64,000 bases of DNA from an uncultured Ruminococcus sp. (GCA_900543145.1 UQPZ01000002.1:62001-126000), one strand, 5' to 3'; shown: positions 8,926-18,079, counted from the stretch's first letter. Translations and numbers: made by a program. The notes: a model not told the origin generated them from the letters alone.

Positions 8926-9555
8926 TTAGCCTCTGATTCTGTATGCAATTTCGGTATAAACCGAATATCCGAATACATATACCTGCTGGAACAATGAAAG
9001 CAGAAGAATTGCAAGGAACAATATCAGCAGCATTGCCACCAGGATAAAGACCATTGACAATAATGTTTTTCCGAATGAATACTGGTGAACGGCTCTCATC
9101 GCCTGTATCATAAGTACGAGAGACCATCCCAGTCCGAGATAATAAATAGCGGTAAGCCATATGGATTCTTCCTGAACCAGAACGTTTGAAAGAGCTGTTG
9201 ATATAAAGCCGCATACTATATAAGGAACTAATGCATATGCGGAATAAATGCAGATCTTTTTAAGCGTTCCCTCTCCGTCAAAGAGAGTACACAGCATCCA
9301 GTTTCCTATGACCCATGTAAAGAAGTATACAATAGACTGAACGATAAGAGGAACTACGTTAAAAACTTTAACGTATGCGTTGTTGAACTGGAAGCCCGTA
9401 AGCTGCCTGCTTACTACCATATCTACAAACAGCAGCAGAACTATAATAAATGCCACCTTCAGAGAACCTTGCTTTTTCCAGCGAAGATCCTCAAATCCCT
9501 CTACAGGATGGAAAATAACGTGCTTCAGCCAGCCTAATGTTGAAAATTCATACAT
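8926..9555 (-). CDS. Yip1-domain membrane protein
   Basis: A 209-residue protein with about five hydrophobic helices and no signal peptide. The N-terminus GWLKHVIFHPVEGFEDLRWKKQGS is the usual entry motif of bacterial Yip1 family proteins (P..GF..l.....gs). The start lies one base after the stop of the NHL protein gene, with AAGGAGGG overlapping that gene's end. No enzymatic residues are evident. Its fixed place between a surface NHL/TPR protein and a DUF5696 protein suggests an assembly or accessory role in the same envelope complex, which is inference. Confidence 0.75.
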   Translation of the reverse strand: MYEFSTLGWLKHVIFHPVEGFEDLRWKKQGSLKVAFIIVLLLFVDMVVSRQLTGFQFNNAYVKVFNVVPLIVQSIVYFFTWVIGNWMLCTLFDGEGTLKKICIYSAYALVPYIVCGFISTALSNVLVQEESIWLTAIYYLGLGWSLVLMIQAMRAVHQYSFGKTLLSMVFILVAMLLILFLAILLLSLFQQVYVFGYSVYTEIAYRIRG

Positions 9556-9556
9556 T

Positions 9557-11170
9557 CTATTTTCCCTCCTTAGACTTTTTCTTGATCAAATAAATACCCT
9601 TTTTATGAATGACCTTCAAAATGATCACCCAAACTATAAACGCAAGAATAATTACGATCATTGCTGTAAAATGATCTCTGAGGAAATCTTCCCTCGTATA
9701 CTTGAATGCCTTGTCATAGTCGTCCTGATCATACGCTGTTTTAAAATACTTGAGAGCCTTTGAATATTCTCCGTCGTTAAGAGCGGCTTTTCCCAGGCCT
9801 ATATAAGCCATCGTATAATTTCCGTCTCTCTTTATTACCTCTTCCCAGTCGGCTTTTGCCTCTGAGTAACGGCCCTCGTCATAATTCTCAAACGCAGCGT
9901 GAACATATTTTCCGAACATTGTTTCGGTAAATACGGTTATGTCGTTCTTTGCTCCGTCCAGAACATAGACGTTGTTTCCGAGAGCCTCTACAGCATTCGG
10001 ATTGCCGAAGCTTCCCCTCTGATCTGAGGTCGAGTTCTTTGTTCCGAATATGCACACAAGATTACAGTTCCGGTCATACTGGAACACACGTCCGGTTTCA
10101 TAGTCAAGAACATTGATAAGTCCGTTGTTTCCGATAACTATATCTGTCAGTCTTGTAGAATGCTTTGAGTTTGTTGTTGCGTCCCACTGAGCTTCGGCTA
10201 TATCTCCGAAGTTATACTTATTGCCGACATCATTGTCCCAGATATTATAGCCCGCAGGATTAAGCTTTTTAACCGCATCGGTAGAGGTCGATACCTCTGT
10301 AACCGTATAGATAAAGCCGTCTGCGTCAATATCGAAGTTTGCGTACTCTACAGGTACGTTTCTTGCCATTCCGGCGATCTGATCATTTGAAGCTATAGTT
10401 CTCCAGAGCTTCTGGGCTATAACAGCAGCTGTTACTTCAACACGGTTTGCGCCGTAGAAGCCTGTGAAGCTTCCATCCCTTGCAAACTGAACTGAACCCG
10501 TGTTTACCGATTTAACAACCGCATATACATTCTCTGCGTTATCGACCAGGATCTTAGTAGGGTTAAAGGTCTTGGACGAATACAAAGCTTCTTCCGGCTT
10601 GGTATACTCCTGAATAAGCTCACACTCAGTTTCTGAAACAATTTTTGCTTTAACTACTCTCGAATTGTCATAATCGGCAACATACATTGTTAAGTCGCCT
10701 GTAATCGGACTTGTCATAACATAAACTCCGTACGGGTTCATGAAATTTGAAAGCCCTGTGGTTTCGTCCACGTTTATCTCGCTGCTGCCCTTAACACCGT
10801 AATAACGACCGATCACCTCAAGATCCTTGTTAAGTCTGAGTATCCTGTTGTTTTTAGAATCCGCTACCCAGAACTCACTGCGCTCGTCATCCATATACAT
10901 ATCCTTGGCGTCGCTTAAAGTAGGGGAAGCGTTTTCGCTTACAAAAAGCGGATCCTCAGGGTCGCTGAGTCTTGAAAGACCCATCTCTGCCCCCGTAACC
11001 GTTCTTTCTACTCTATAACCGCTCTGTGAGGGTATCGGATCCTCCCATGTATCGTAGTTATAGGAATTATATGGCTCATCTGCGAAAGCGGTGGTCGTCA
11101 TAGCCAGTGCGGCGGCCGCTGCCATCGACAGCGTGAGTACTCTTTTCAAAGAATTTTTCATTCTCGACAC
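9557..11170 (-). CDS. Surface NHL-repeat/TPR protein with C-terminal membrane anchor
   Basis: A 537-residue protein. It begins with a signal peptide (VLTLSMAAAAALAMTTTAFA), then repeated propeller-like segments: FWVADSKNNRILRLNKDLEV, MYVADYDNSRVVKAK, NVLDYETGRVFQYDRNCNLV and VYVLDGAKNDITVF, typical NHL blades. Residues around 425-490 form two TPR-like helical pairs (YDEGRYSEAKADWEEVI, LNDGEYSKALKYFKTAYDQD). A final helix, AMIVIILAFIVWVIILKVI, plus a lysine-rich tail anchors it with the bulk outside. The start is GTG, 6 nt after AGGTGA. It probably acts as an extracellular scaffold or sensor for the transporter; no enzymatic residues are visible. Confidence 0.8.
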   Translation of the reverse strand: MSRMKNSLKRVLTLSMAAAAALAMTTTAFADEPYNSYNYDTWEDPIPSQSGYRVERTVTGAEMGLSRLSDPEDPLFVSENASPTLSDAKDMYMDDERSEFWVADSKNNRILRLNKDLEVIGRYYGVKGSSEINVDETTGLSNFMNPYGVYVMTSPITGDLTMYVADYDNSRVVKAKIVSETECELIQEYTKPEEALYSSKTFNPTKILVDNAENVYAVVKSVNTGSVQFARDGSFTGFYGANRVEVTAAVIAQKLWRTIASNDQIAGMARNVPVEYANFDIDADGFIYTVTEVSTSTDAVKKLNPAGYNIWDNDVGNKYNFGDIAEAQWDATTNSKHSTRLTDIVIGNNGLINVLDYETGRVFQYDRNCNLVCIFGTKNSTSDQRGSFGNPNAVEALGNNVYVLDGAKNDITVFTETMFGKYVHAAFENYDEGRYSEAKADWEEVIKRDGNYTMAYIGLGKAALNDGEYSKALKYFKTAYDQDDYDKAFKYTREDFLRDHFTAMIVIILAFIVWVIILKVIHKKGIYLIKKKSKEGK

Positions 11171-11213
11171 TACTTATCACCTGTTTCCTTTCCGTATTTT
11201 ATTGTTGAACCGA

Positions 11214-12113
11214 TTAATCCTTAATACCCGAATGCGCCATAGTTTCCATAACGTTGCTCTGGGCAATAAGGAATACAACCAGCGGCGGAATAAGAAGCAG
11301 TACGGCGGACGCAAAGGTTACGCCCTGTCTTGCAAGTCCTGCCATGGTGATCTGCTGAACAATCGTAGGCAGCGTTTTAAGCTCTTCAGAATAGATAAGC
11401 GAACCGCCCTGAATGTTCCATGCGCCCTGAAATGCAAAAATTATAAGAGTCATTATTGCAGGCTTTGAGTTCGGAACTACTATCTGCCAGCATATTCTGA
11501 ACAGACCCGCTCCGTCAACCTTTGCAGCCTCTATCATTGAATCATGGATCGTTGACATACTCTGTCTCATAAGGAACAGACCCATAGCAGTCGAAATATA
11601 CGGCAGTATCAAAGCCCAGTATGTATCGATCATGTGAAGCTTAGACATTACCAGGAACTGCATGATCCATGTTGCGTTGGACTGGAACAAAAGCGCTACA
11701 ACAATAAGCTGGTTGATCAGCTTTGAACCGGGGAATCTGCACTTTGAAAGCACGAATCCGGCGCAGCAGCATACAAACAGATTGCATACGCAGATAACTA
11801 TTGTAATGAAAACGCTGTTGAAGATATATCTTGAAAGCGGTACCCACATACTTGCCGCGACCTTAAACATATCCGAAAAGTTTCTGGTCGTCGGATTCAG
11901 AACGTAAAGCTTAGGTGGGAATACGAACAGCTCTTCTACAGGCTTCATAGACTGTACTACAGAATAATAAATCGGGAAGATCATAAACAAGCCAAGCAGT
12001 ATAAGAAACACTAAGATCGCAATATCTCCGCCCAGAGAACCGTTTATTCTCTTCTTTTTATCTTTTACCTTCAGCTTGTCGATCGTTACTTGCTTTTTCT
12101 TTCTTCTTGCCAT
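11214..12113 (-). CDS. Carbohydrate ABC transporter permease, MalG-like (first pair)
   Basis: A 299-residue permease with six predicted membrane helices. The EAA loop reads IHDSMIEAAKVDGAGLFRICWQIVVPN and the C-terminal tail ends VMETMAHSGIKD. The lysine-rich start MARRKKKQVTIDKLKVKDKKKR places the N-terminus in the cytoplasm. The SD is the full AAGGAGGTGAG. It follows its MalF-like partner by 17 nt and precedes the NHL/TPR gene. Together they form a complete CUT1-type pore, redundant with the second pair about 5 kb downstream. Confidence 0.9.
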   Translation of the reverse strand: MARRKKKQVTIDKLKVKDKKKRINGSLGGDIAILVFLILLGLFMIFPIYYSVVQSMKPVEELFVFPPKLYVLNPTTRNFSDMFKVAASMWVPLSRYIFNSVFITIVICVCNLFVCCCAGFVLSKCRFPGSKLINQLIVVALLFQSNATWIMQFLVMSKLHMIDTYWALILPYISTAMGLFLMRQSMSTIHDSMIEAAKVDGAGLFRICWQIVVPNSKPAIMTLIIFAFQGAWNIQGGSLIYSEELKTLPTIVQQITMAGLARQGVTFASAVLLLIPPLVVFLIAQSNVMETMAHSGIKD

Positions 12114-12130
12114 TTCGTAAACTCACCTCC

Positions 12131-13072
12131 TTAATCAAGGTATTTGCCCAGCAGCCAGTTTACGCCCTTATTTGCCAGCAGCATCGCCGCAAACAGAACA
12201 AAACATATTGCCGAAGCGTAACCCATTTCGTAACGTATGGAACCGTAGTCGGTAGCGTGGTTCATTATCGTATGCGCGGCGTAGTCGGTTGACGGCAGAC
12301 CAACAAGGTTCTGTCCTACCATACCTACCGTAAACGATGACGAGATCTGCATTACCGCAGCAAAGAGAAGCTGAGGTCCCATTGACGGGATAGTAATTGT
12401 AAAAAGCTCCTGCCATCTGTTCTTGATACCCTCGATAGCTCCCGCCTCGTACATCGACTTGTCGATATTCTGGAAGCCCGCACGGATAGCAAGGAAGCCT
12501 GCGCCCATTGATATCCAGAGCTGAACGATAATAACTACAGGAAGAATGTAATTTGTATCGGTCAGGAACTGCTTAGGCGAATTGAATAAGCCTATATCCA
12601 TCATAACGGCGTTAAGGTAACCGTAGGAGTCTCCCGAAAGGATAAGCTGCCAGGTCACATAAACCGACGTCGTCATTGAAGGCGCATAGAAAACAAATGT
12701 GAAAAGCGTTTTTAGGAAAGGATGCATTTCGTTTATCAGCCATGCAATAAAAAAGCTGAGAATATACGAGAACGGTCCTGTAAAGATCGCAAAGATAAGC
12801 GTGTTCCTCACCGCAATAAGAAATACGTCGTCGTTGAGAAACAGGGTATAGAAGTTTGAAAGTCCTATAAACTTAGGAGTCTGAATCATGTTGAAGTTAG
12901 TAAAGCCCATAGGAAGCGACATTACAACGGGAATAACAGTGAAAATCAGAAACAGGATCATAAAAGGCGCAAGCAGACCGTAGCAGCCCTTGTTGACTTT
13001 CATCATATGCCATGTGTAAGTCCATTTTCCCTGCTTATTTATAGGAGTATCAGGATTTATATTTTTAGACAT
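12131..13072 (-). CDS. Sugar ABC transporter permease, MalF-like (first pair)
   Basis: A 313-residue permease with six predicted helices. The first (CYGLLAPFMILFLIFTVIPV) and the region PKFIGLSNFYTLFLNDDVF are typical of CUT1 permeases. The EAA loop is IDKSMYEAGAIEGIKNRWQELFTITIPSMG. SD GGGGAG lies 8 nt before the ATG. It is the gene directly after the large substrate-binding protein, so it is likely the primary partner of that protein. Confidence 0.9.
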   Translation of the reverse strand: MSKNINPDTPINKQGKWTYTWHMMKVNKGCYGLLAPFMILFLIFTVIPVVMSLPMGFTNFNMIQTPKFIGLSNFYTLFLNDDVFLIAVRNTLIFAIFTGPFSYILSFFIAWLINEMHPFLKTLFTFVFYAPSMTTSVYVTWQLILSGDSYGYLNAVMMDIGLFNSPKQFLTDTNYILPVVIIVQLWISMGAGFLAIRAGFQNIDKSMYEAGAIEGIKNRWQELFTITIPSMGPQLLFAAVMQISSSFTVGMVGQNLVGLPSTDYAAHTIMNHATDYGSIRYEMGYASAICFVLFAAMLLANKGVNWLLGKYLD

Positions 13073-13089
13073 TAATCACTCTCCCCTTT

Positions 13090-16053
13090 CTACTGCACGG
13101 AAAGACCGAGGTCTTCACGCTTACGTGTTATCTCGTCGTTAATATCCTTGTTGTACCAGAACAAGGTATCACGGGCGTTTTCATAGTCGTTTACTACCTC
13201 ACGGAAGGCATTCATAACGTTTCGTGTTACGCCGTAGGACGCCGGAATTACAGGGATCTCGACCTGAGCAAGCAGCTGGTTCTTGAGCTGAACTACCTCG
13301 GCTGATGTCCATGAAAGCTCATCCATCGCTTCTACGTTGGCAGTATCGAATCTACCCATTGTTCCGAGAACCGCTTCTATATCGTTACCGTAGGAAACCT
13401 GTGTTTCCTTAGATGTAAACCACTTGATAAATTCCCAAGCCTCATCTCTCTTTTCCTGGTCAAGACGAGTAAAGATAACAGCGCCCGAACCCTGAGAATT
13501 AGCGGCATGATTGATCGTTCCGTCCTCCTGAACCGTTCCGGGAACCGGCTGGAAGCCCCAGCAGCCCTTAATTTCGGGAGCGGCTACAGAAAGCTGGTTA
13601 TAGAAGGTATAGTTCTGAATAACTACCGGCATATCGCCCTGTCTGAAACGTGTAAACGCATCATATGTCTGCTGGAAGCTGTAAGTCGTATAGAACTTGG
13701 TCCACGCGTCGAATGCGTTGACTGCTTCCTGTGTATCAAAGTTGGTTTTTGTCTGAGTATCGTTGTAGAAGCTTACTCCCTGCTGGAGCAGCATCATTGC
13801 AAAGGTATTTCCCGCTTCTATAATAGGAGAAACATAAGTCGTTCCTCCCGTACTTGTCAGAACAGGGAGAATAAGGCCGATCTCCATATAGTTTCTCTGA
13901 AGCGTAGGAAGCGCTTCTATCATTCCGTCCCAGGTGTTCAGATCTGTTGCAGGATCGATCCCGTACTCGGAAAGAACGTCCGAACGATAGAACAGCATTG
14001 GGAATGTCTGAGATACGGGGAGTCCGTAGGTTCCTCCGTTATATTCGTAAAGAACAGTTGCCTGCGGAGAAAATCTCTGTTTTACCTCTTCAAAATCCGA
14101 ATACTGGGAAACGTCAACAAGCACACCTCTCGCCGCAAGCTGGATCGGGAAATCTCCTCCCAGGAAGAGCGCAAGATCCGGTCCCTTTCCGGCAAACGTC
14201 GCCTCAACGATACCGCCCTGTACAAGCTTGAGGTTTACCTTTGTCTTGGCGGTAGGATTGTATTCGTTATTAACAAGGTTCTGAACTACAAGCGCATTAT
14301 CACGTCCGAGTGTGATCCAACAGGTCATTGCGTCCTCGCCGTCATCCTCAGAGAGCGAATTGTAATCCTCAAAGAAAGAACCTACAAAAGCCTTGAAGCC
14401 AAAGGATAGTGCCGAGAAGAACGACGTATCGCAGGAAGTGAATTCCTTATCGGAAGTCGCGATCTCGATCATATCTATCTCTAAAGGCTGAGCACGGTAC
14501 TGATTTATCCACGATGAAACAGAAGTAACATTATCCTTTATCTGTGACATCATCTGCGGAATCCTATCCGGCTTTGAAACGCACTTGTCAAGTACGATAG
14601 CAAGCTTATCAAGCGTTACAGCTTCTGTACCGCCCTGACCGGAAAGCTCTTCGATCTTCTTCATCTGAGCCCTGAGCATTTCTGAGTAGCTCCTGAAATC
14701 GTCAACTATTCCGGGAATAGCATTATCTATCATATAGTTGTTGTATTCGTCGGGATCAGGACCGGTTATCTGACGGATCTGTCTGTAATAGCTGTTTACG
14801 TTATAAACGATCTCGTCCAGCTCGCCCATGATCTCGCCTATCTCTCCGGGTATAGCCTCAAGCGTAAGCTCGTGAACTCCGGCGGTAAGATAGTAATACA
14901 TCTCCTGACCGTCCGCTGTCGAAGGAACGGTAAGCTGCCAGTCAGTGCTGTAATAGAACTTTATCTGACCCGACTCTGCGTTGGGAACTGCTCCGTCTAT
15001 GTAAAGGCGTCTGTTGGAGTACATTCCTCTCTGCGAGTCCTGTCTTGCGCGGATACCGATTCTGTAATATCCGTCCTTAGCTACGTTTACCTTCCAGGTT
15101 ATCGCCTGAGTAGCCTGAGTCCAGCTTTCCTTACCTATGGTGTTATATTTTGTTTTTGTCGGACTGCTTCCCGTCGCCGATGACGTAAGATATGAGTTTC
15201 TGTCATTGGTAGGGAACAGCGTTCTGTCAGATTTATAATCGGCGGTTTCGCCCTCAAGCTTTATAATATCGGCGCTCGAAGCGTTTATCTCCTCGCTGCT
15301 CGGAGCCGTATAAGGCTCAGCCGCCTTATGCTGATAAAGCTTCAGATATTTAAGAGCAAACTGAGCTTTTGTTGACTGAAGCGTCAGCGTATGTTTTCCG
15401 GCTTCAATGTAGAACTGCAGCGGATCGTTGAAAAGACCGTCAATATCCTTTAGGGGAGAAGTCTGCCAGCAGACCTCCTCTACCTGTCCCGGACGTATAT
15501 CGTTTCCCTTAACGTCCTGCAGGATCTCTGTTTCGTTTACCCATCTCTTTGACAGCGTGATCCTCGACGCAGTCGTATAGGGACAAACGTCGTCTATAAG
15601 CAATGCAAACTCAACGGAAGTAGTTCCTCCGGCAAGCGCTTCATAATAAGCCTCGATATTGTAAACGCCGGACTCCTTTACCTCAAATTCAAAGGTAACG
15701 CTGCCCTCCTGATTTGTCCATTGCATTACGTTGTCTTCGCCGTCAACAGACGCGACCGATATATCAGCGTCGTCGCTCTTATTGATGAAATCAGCTCCGT
15801 TAATAATAACTTCCTGATCGGGTCTTGCCGCATCCGCGTACTTTTTAACATAATTGCTGTATGCGTTTTCACGGTTGCTTGCGTCAACCAGCTCGGCAGA
15901 AATCTCCTGTTTGCCTAGAGTGCTGTCGTCTGTAGCTCCTGCCGCCGAACCGTCAGTCTGTTCAGCGTCTGCAAGTACGGTCATGCAGCTTGTAGCCGCA
16001 AGCGCCATTGCCAGTGCAGATGAGATAACACGCCTAAACATTGTGTTCTTCAC
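13090..16053 (-). CDS. Large extracellular solute-binding protein with CBM-like N-terminal modules
   Basis: At 987 residues it is more than twice the usual size (about 430) of a sugar-binding protein. A Sec signal (ALAMALAATSCMTVLADA) is followed by two probable beta-sandwich modules, about 60-240 (VTFEFEVKESGVYNIEAYYE, LQFYIEAGKHTLTLQS) and 260-430 (WKVNVAKDGYYRIGIRARQD, YYLTAGVHELTLEAIPG), resembling CBM6/CBM35-type folds. A helical linker precedes the C-terminal family 1 binding domain, from about 555 (TCWITLGRDNALVVQNLVN, KGPDLALFLGGDFPIQLAARG, YGLPVSQTFPMLFYRSDVL, WEFIKWFTSKETQVSYG). The start is GTG, with GGTGG 8 nt upstream. It presumably captures a complex glycan and hands it to one or both permease pairs. 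There is no clear lipobox, so anchoring is uncertain. Confidence 0.85.
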   Translation of the reverse strand: MKNTMFRRVISSALAMALAATSCMTVLADAEQTDGSAAGATDDSTLGKQEISAELVDASNRENAYSNYVKKYADAARPDQEVIINGADFINKSDDADISVASVDGEDNVMQWTNQEGSVTFEFEVKESGVYNIEAYYEALAGGTTSVEFALLIDDVCPYTTASRITLSKRWVNETEILQDVKGNDIRPGQVEEVCWQTSPLKDIDGLFNDPLQFYIEAGKHTLTLQSTKAQFALKYLKLYQHKAAEPYTAPSSEEINASSADIIKLEGETADYKSDRTLFPTNDRNSYLTSSATGSSPTKTKYNTIGKESWTQATQAITWKVNVAKDGYYRIGIRARQDSQRGMYSNRRLYIDGAVPNAESGQIKFYYSTDWQLTVPSTADGQEMYYYLTAGVHELTLEAIPGEIGEIMGELDEIVYNVNSYYRQIRQITGPDPDEYNNYMIDNAIPGIVDDFRSYSEMLRAQMKKIEELSGQGGTEAVTLDKLAIVLDKCVSKPDRIPQMMSQIKDNVTSVSSWINQYRAQPLEIDMIEIATSDKEFTSCDTSFFSALSFGFKAFVGSFFEDYNSLSEDDGEDAMTCWITLGRDNALVVQNLVNNEYNPTAKTKVNLKLVQGGIVEATFAGKGPDLALFLGGDFPIQLAARGVLVDVSQYSDFEEVKQRFSPQATVLYEYNGGTYGLPVSQTFPMLFYRSDVLSEYGIDPATDLNTWDGMIEALPTLQRNYMEIGLILPVLTSTGGTTYVSPIIEAGNTFAMMLLQQGVSFYNDTQTKTNFDTQEAVNAFDAWTKFYTTYSFQQTYDAFTRFRQGDMPVVIQNYTFYNQLSVAAPEIKGCWGFQPVPGTVQEDGTINHAANSQGSGAVIFTRLDQEKRDEAWEFIKWFTSKETQVSYGNDIEAVLGTMGRFDTANVEAMDELSWTSAEVVQLKNQLLAQVEIPVIPASYGVTRNVMNAFREVVNDYENARDTLFWYNKDINDEITRKREDLGLSVQ

Positions 16054-16180
16054 TTATGAATCCACCTTTCCTAATTATTTGCAAATATCTTTCCTGAAGA
16101 AACCGTCCTATAAACCTATATATTATAAATAGTATAGCTGCGTATCCCCAAAAAGCTGTATAAAGCCCGCTTAGGCTCAA
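16034..16180 (-). CDS. Possible small membrane protein between ATPase and binding protein genes
   Basis: In the 168-nt gap a minus frame encodes about 48 residues from a TTG at 16180, with a hydrophobic helix (LYTAFWGYAAILFIIYRFIG) and a basic tail. Its stop lies 17 nt inside the solute-binding protein gene, an overlap common in operons. The start is weak and no good SD is visible; the frame is also open a further 75 nt upstream. It could be a real small subunit, the remnant of a permease, or chance. Confidence 0.25.
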   Translation of the reverse strand: MSLSGLYTAFWGYAAILFIIYRFIGRFLQERYLQIIRKGGFISEEHNV

Positions 16181-16221
16181 GGCAGCTTGCGCCGCCGTAA
16201 AAATAAGTAATGTACCAAGGT

Positions 16222-17157
16222 CTATCCCGACTTGAAAAGATAAAGCTTCTTATCCTCACGGTCAAGCTCGACCTTTACCTTATCTCCGCCCTTTATTTCA
16301 AGAGCCTCCATATAATCCTTAGGAAGCTGAAGCCTTCCCGAACGGTCAAGCACTACAAGCTCCTCGTGAATGTCCTGACTCTCATCCTCGACCCTAACTA
16401 TATCGCCAAGCTCATTAAGCTCCTCTACATAAGAGCGCTTTCTTACTATCTCCGAGCTGGTTCTTCCGTCTCTTATCGCCACGACTCTGTCAATGTGGCG
16501 GGCAAGCTTAACATCATGCGTAACTATAACTACCGTTATATGTTCTGTTTTATTAAGCTCCTTGAATATATCCAGGATAACATTTGAAGTCTTTGTATCG
16601 ACCGAACCTGTCGGTTCGTCTGCCAAAAGAAGCCTTGGATTGTTGGCAAGAGCAATGGCTATCGCAACCCTCTGCTGCTCTCCTCCTGACATCTGATCAA
16701 GCCTTGAATTCCTGCGGTGCGAAAGACCTACCTTATCAAGTAGCTCAAGCGCTCTTTCCCTGCGGCGCCGCTGGCTTTTAAGCAGCATAGGAAGCTCGAC
16801 GTTCTGTGCCGCTGTTAGATACGGCACAAGGTTTCTCGCGTTATTCTGCCAAACAAAGCCGACGGTATTCCGCTTATACTCCATATAGTCCTTATCGCTG
16901 AATTTAAGCAGATTCTTACCGTCAACGAAAAGACTTCCCGCCGAGGGTTTGTCAAGACCCCCCAGCATATTCAAAAGTGTTGATTTTCCGCTGCCGGAAT
17001 TGCCGACAATCGCCATCAGTTCTCCGCGCTCAACGTCCAGATCCAGACCCTGAAGCGCAACGACTTCGATTTCGTCAGTCTTGTAAATTTTCACCAGGTT
17101 TTCACACCTGATCATGTATTTTTCATTATCGGCTGTTATTATATTGTCAGAGGTCAT
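16222..17157 (-). CDS. MacB/LolD-type ABC ATPase fused to an AbrB-like domain
   Basis: 311 residues from the ATG at 17157, 4 nt after the stop of the preceding ATPase gene; an upstream extension of 19 codons would overlap that gene. The ATPase has Walker A GNSGSGKST, signature MSGGEQQRVAIAIAL and Walker B LLLADEPTGSVD, of the short MacB/LolD/FtsE class rather than the MalK class: no TOBE domain is present. After about residue 255 a linker leads to ELVVLDRSGRLQLPKDYMEA and GGDKVKVELDREDKKLYLF, a swapped-hairpin AbrB/SpoVT-like fold. No FtsX/MacB-type permease is nearby, so this ATPase may drive the MalFG-like permeases of its operon. Confidence 0.85.
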   Translation of the reverse strand: MTSDNIITADNEKYMIRCENLVKIYKTDEIEVVALQGLDLDVERGELMAIVGNSGSGKSTLLNMLGGLDKPSAGSLFVDGKNLLKFSDKDYMEYKRNTVGFVWQNNARNLVPYLTAAQNVELPMLLKSQRRRRERALELLDKVGLSHRRNSRLDQMSGGEQQRVAIAIALANNPRLLLADEPTGSVDTKTSNVILDIFKELNKTEHITVVIVTHDVKLARHIDRVVAIRDGRTSSEIVRKRSYVEELNELGDIVRVEDESQDIHEELVVLDRSGRLQLPKDYMEALEIKGGDKVKVELDREDKKLYLFKSG

Positions 17158-17161
17158 AGCG

Positions 17162-17839
17162 TCACTCAATAATCTCACCGTCCTCCAGCGTATAAACGCG
17201 GTCGGCAATATCAATCATACTCGGATCGTGAGTCGTCATGATAATTGTCATCTGATGATCAGCGACAAGCTCCTTAAAAAGCTTTACAACGTGAAGCGCA
17301 GTTCCTGTATCAAGCTCGGCTGTAGGCTCGTCAGCAAATACTATAGCAGGATTATGCGCTATCGCTCTGGCGATCGCCACTCTCTGCTGTTCTCCTCCCG
17401 ACATTTCCCCCGGCCGGTGAAACATACGCTTATCGAGATTTACGTTTTTCAGTACCTCTCGCACCCGTTTATCCCTCTGATCATAGGGGTATTTCGCCAG
17501 CCTGAGACCGAATTCGACATTCTCATATGCGGTCATGCCCGACATAAGCGCCACCGACTGAAATACAAACGACATTTCATAGCGTCTTATCTCGTCCCTC
17601 TTTTTTTCAGAAAGCCTTGTAATATCCTTGCCGCCGAACATTACCTTTCCCTTTGTGGGTTTATCCAGCGCGCCGAGAATATTTATAAGGGTAGTCTTTC
17701 CGCTTCCGGAACGTCCTCTGAGAATCGTCAGCCTGCCTTTTTCTATTTCAATATTTATGTTCTTCAGCGCCGAAACAATACTTCCGTCGCCGATTTTAAA
17801 ATCGCGGCAGAGACCCTCTGTCGAAAGAATAACATCCAT
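17162..17839 (-). CDS. MacB/LolD-type ABC ATPase
   Basis: A 225-residue ATPase, first gene of the operon. It has Walker A GRSGSGKTT, signature MSGGEQQRVAIARAI, Walker B IVFADEPTAELD and the H-loop TTHD. The ATG at 17839 (MDVILSTEGL) is chosen over a longer frame because AAAGG is 9 nt upstream and the homologous core starts here. Like its neighbour it lacks the C-terminal regulatory domain of sugar-importer ATPases. The pair probably forms a heterodimer. It is preceded by a 240-nt leader with hairpins and a textbook promoter. Confidence 0.88.
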   Translation of the reverse strand: MDVILSTEGLCRDFKIGDGSIVSALKNINIEIEKGRLTILRGRSGSGKTTLINILGALDKPTKGKVMFGGKDITRLSEKKRDEIRRYEMSFVFQSVALMSGMTAYENVEFGLRLAKYPYDQRDKRVREVLKNVNLDKRMFHRPGEMSGGEQQRVAIARAIAHNPAIVFADEPTAELDTGTALHVVKLFKELVADHQMTIIMTTHDPSMIDIADRVYTLEDGEIIE

Positions 17840-17919
17840 AAGCGCAAACCTTTCTGAAAAAAGAAATATTTTCATGCAATTTGACCATAAAAATATTACC
17901 GTATTTTTTGCATTTTGCC

Positions 17920-17996
17920 TAAAAAACGCACAAATCTTTGTGCAATATAAACATATAGTGGTTTGCACAAATTTCACCACAATATCTAGTGAAATT
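17920..17996 (-). promoter_or_regulatory. Structured leader with terminator-like hairpin (possible attenuator)
   Basis: The transcript from the promoter at 18080-18108 has about 235 nt before the first start codon. It contains a hairpin AATTTCAC/GTGAAATT (17970-17977 with 17989-17996) and then GCACAA/TTGTGC (17928-17943) followed directly by GTTTTTT, the shape of an intrinsic terminator ahead of the genes. TTTGTGCA-like words recur in this leader and just upstream. No known riboswitch is recognised. Confidence 0.4.
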
Positions 17997-18079
17997 GTTC
18001 AAAAGACTAACAATATTGCACAGTTTTGAAGCTGTTTTTTTATCAGATATGTCAAAAAGGGCTCATTTAGCTAATCTTA

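Noticed and set aside
8894..9214. 106-codon minus-strand ORF overlapping the Yip1 gene
   Set aside because: Out-of-frame shadow of the Yip1 protein gene, which has the better SD and membrane-protein pattern.
13507..14409. 300-codon plus-strand ORF
   Set aside because: Antisense to the well-supported solute-binding protein; no SD or domain pattern.
17162..17980. Longer N-terminus for the first ABC ATPase (start at 17980)
   Set aside because: The added 47 residues are Cys/Phe-rich, do not match ATPases, and would cover the leader hairpin; the ATG at 17839 has a proper SD.
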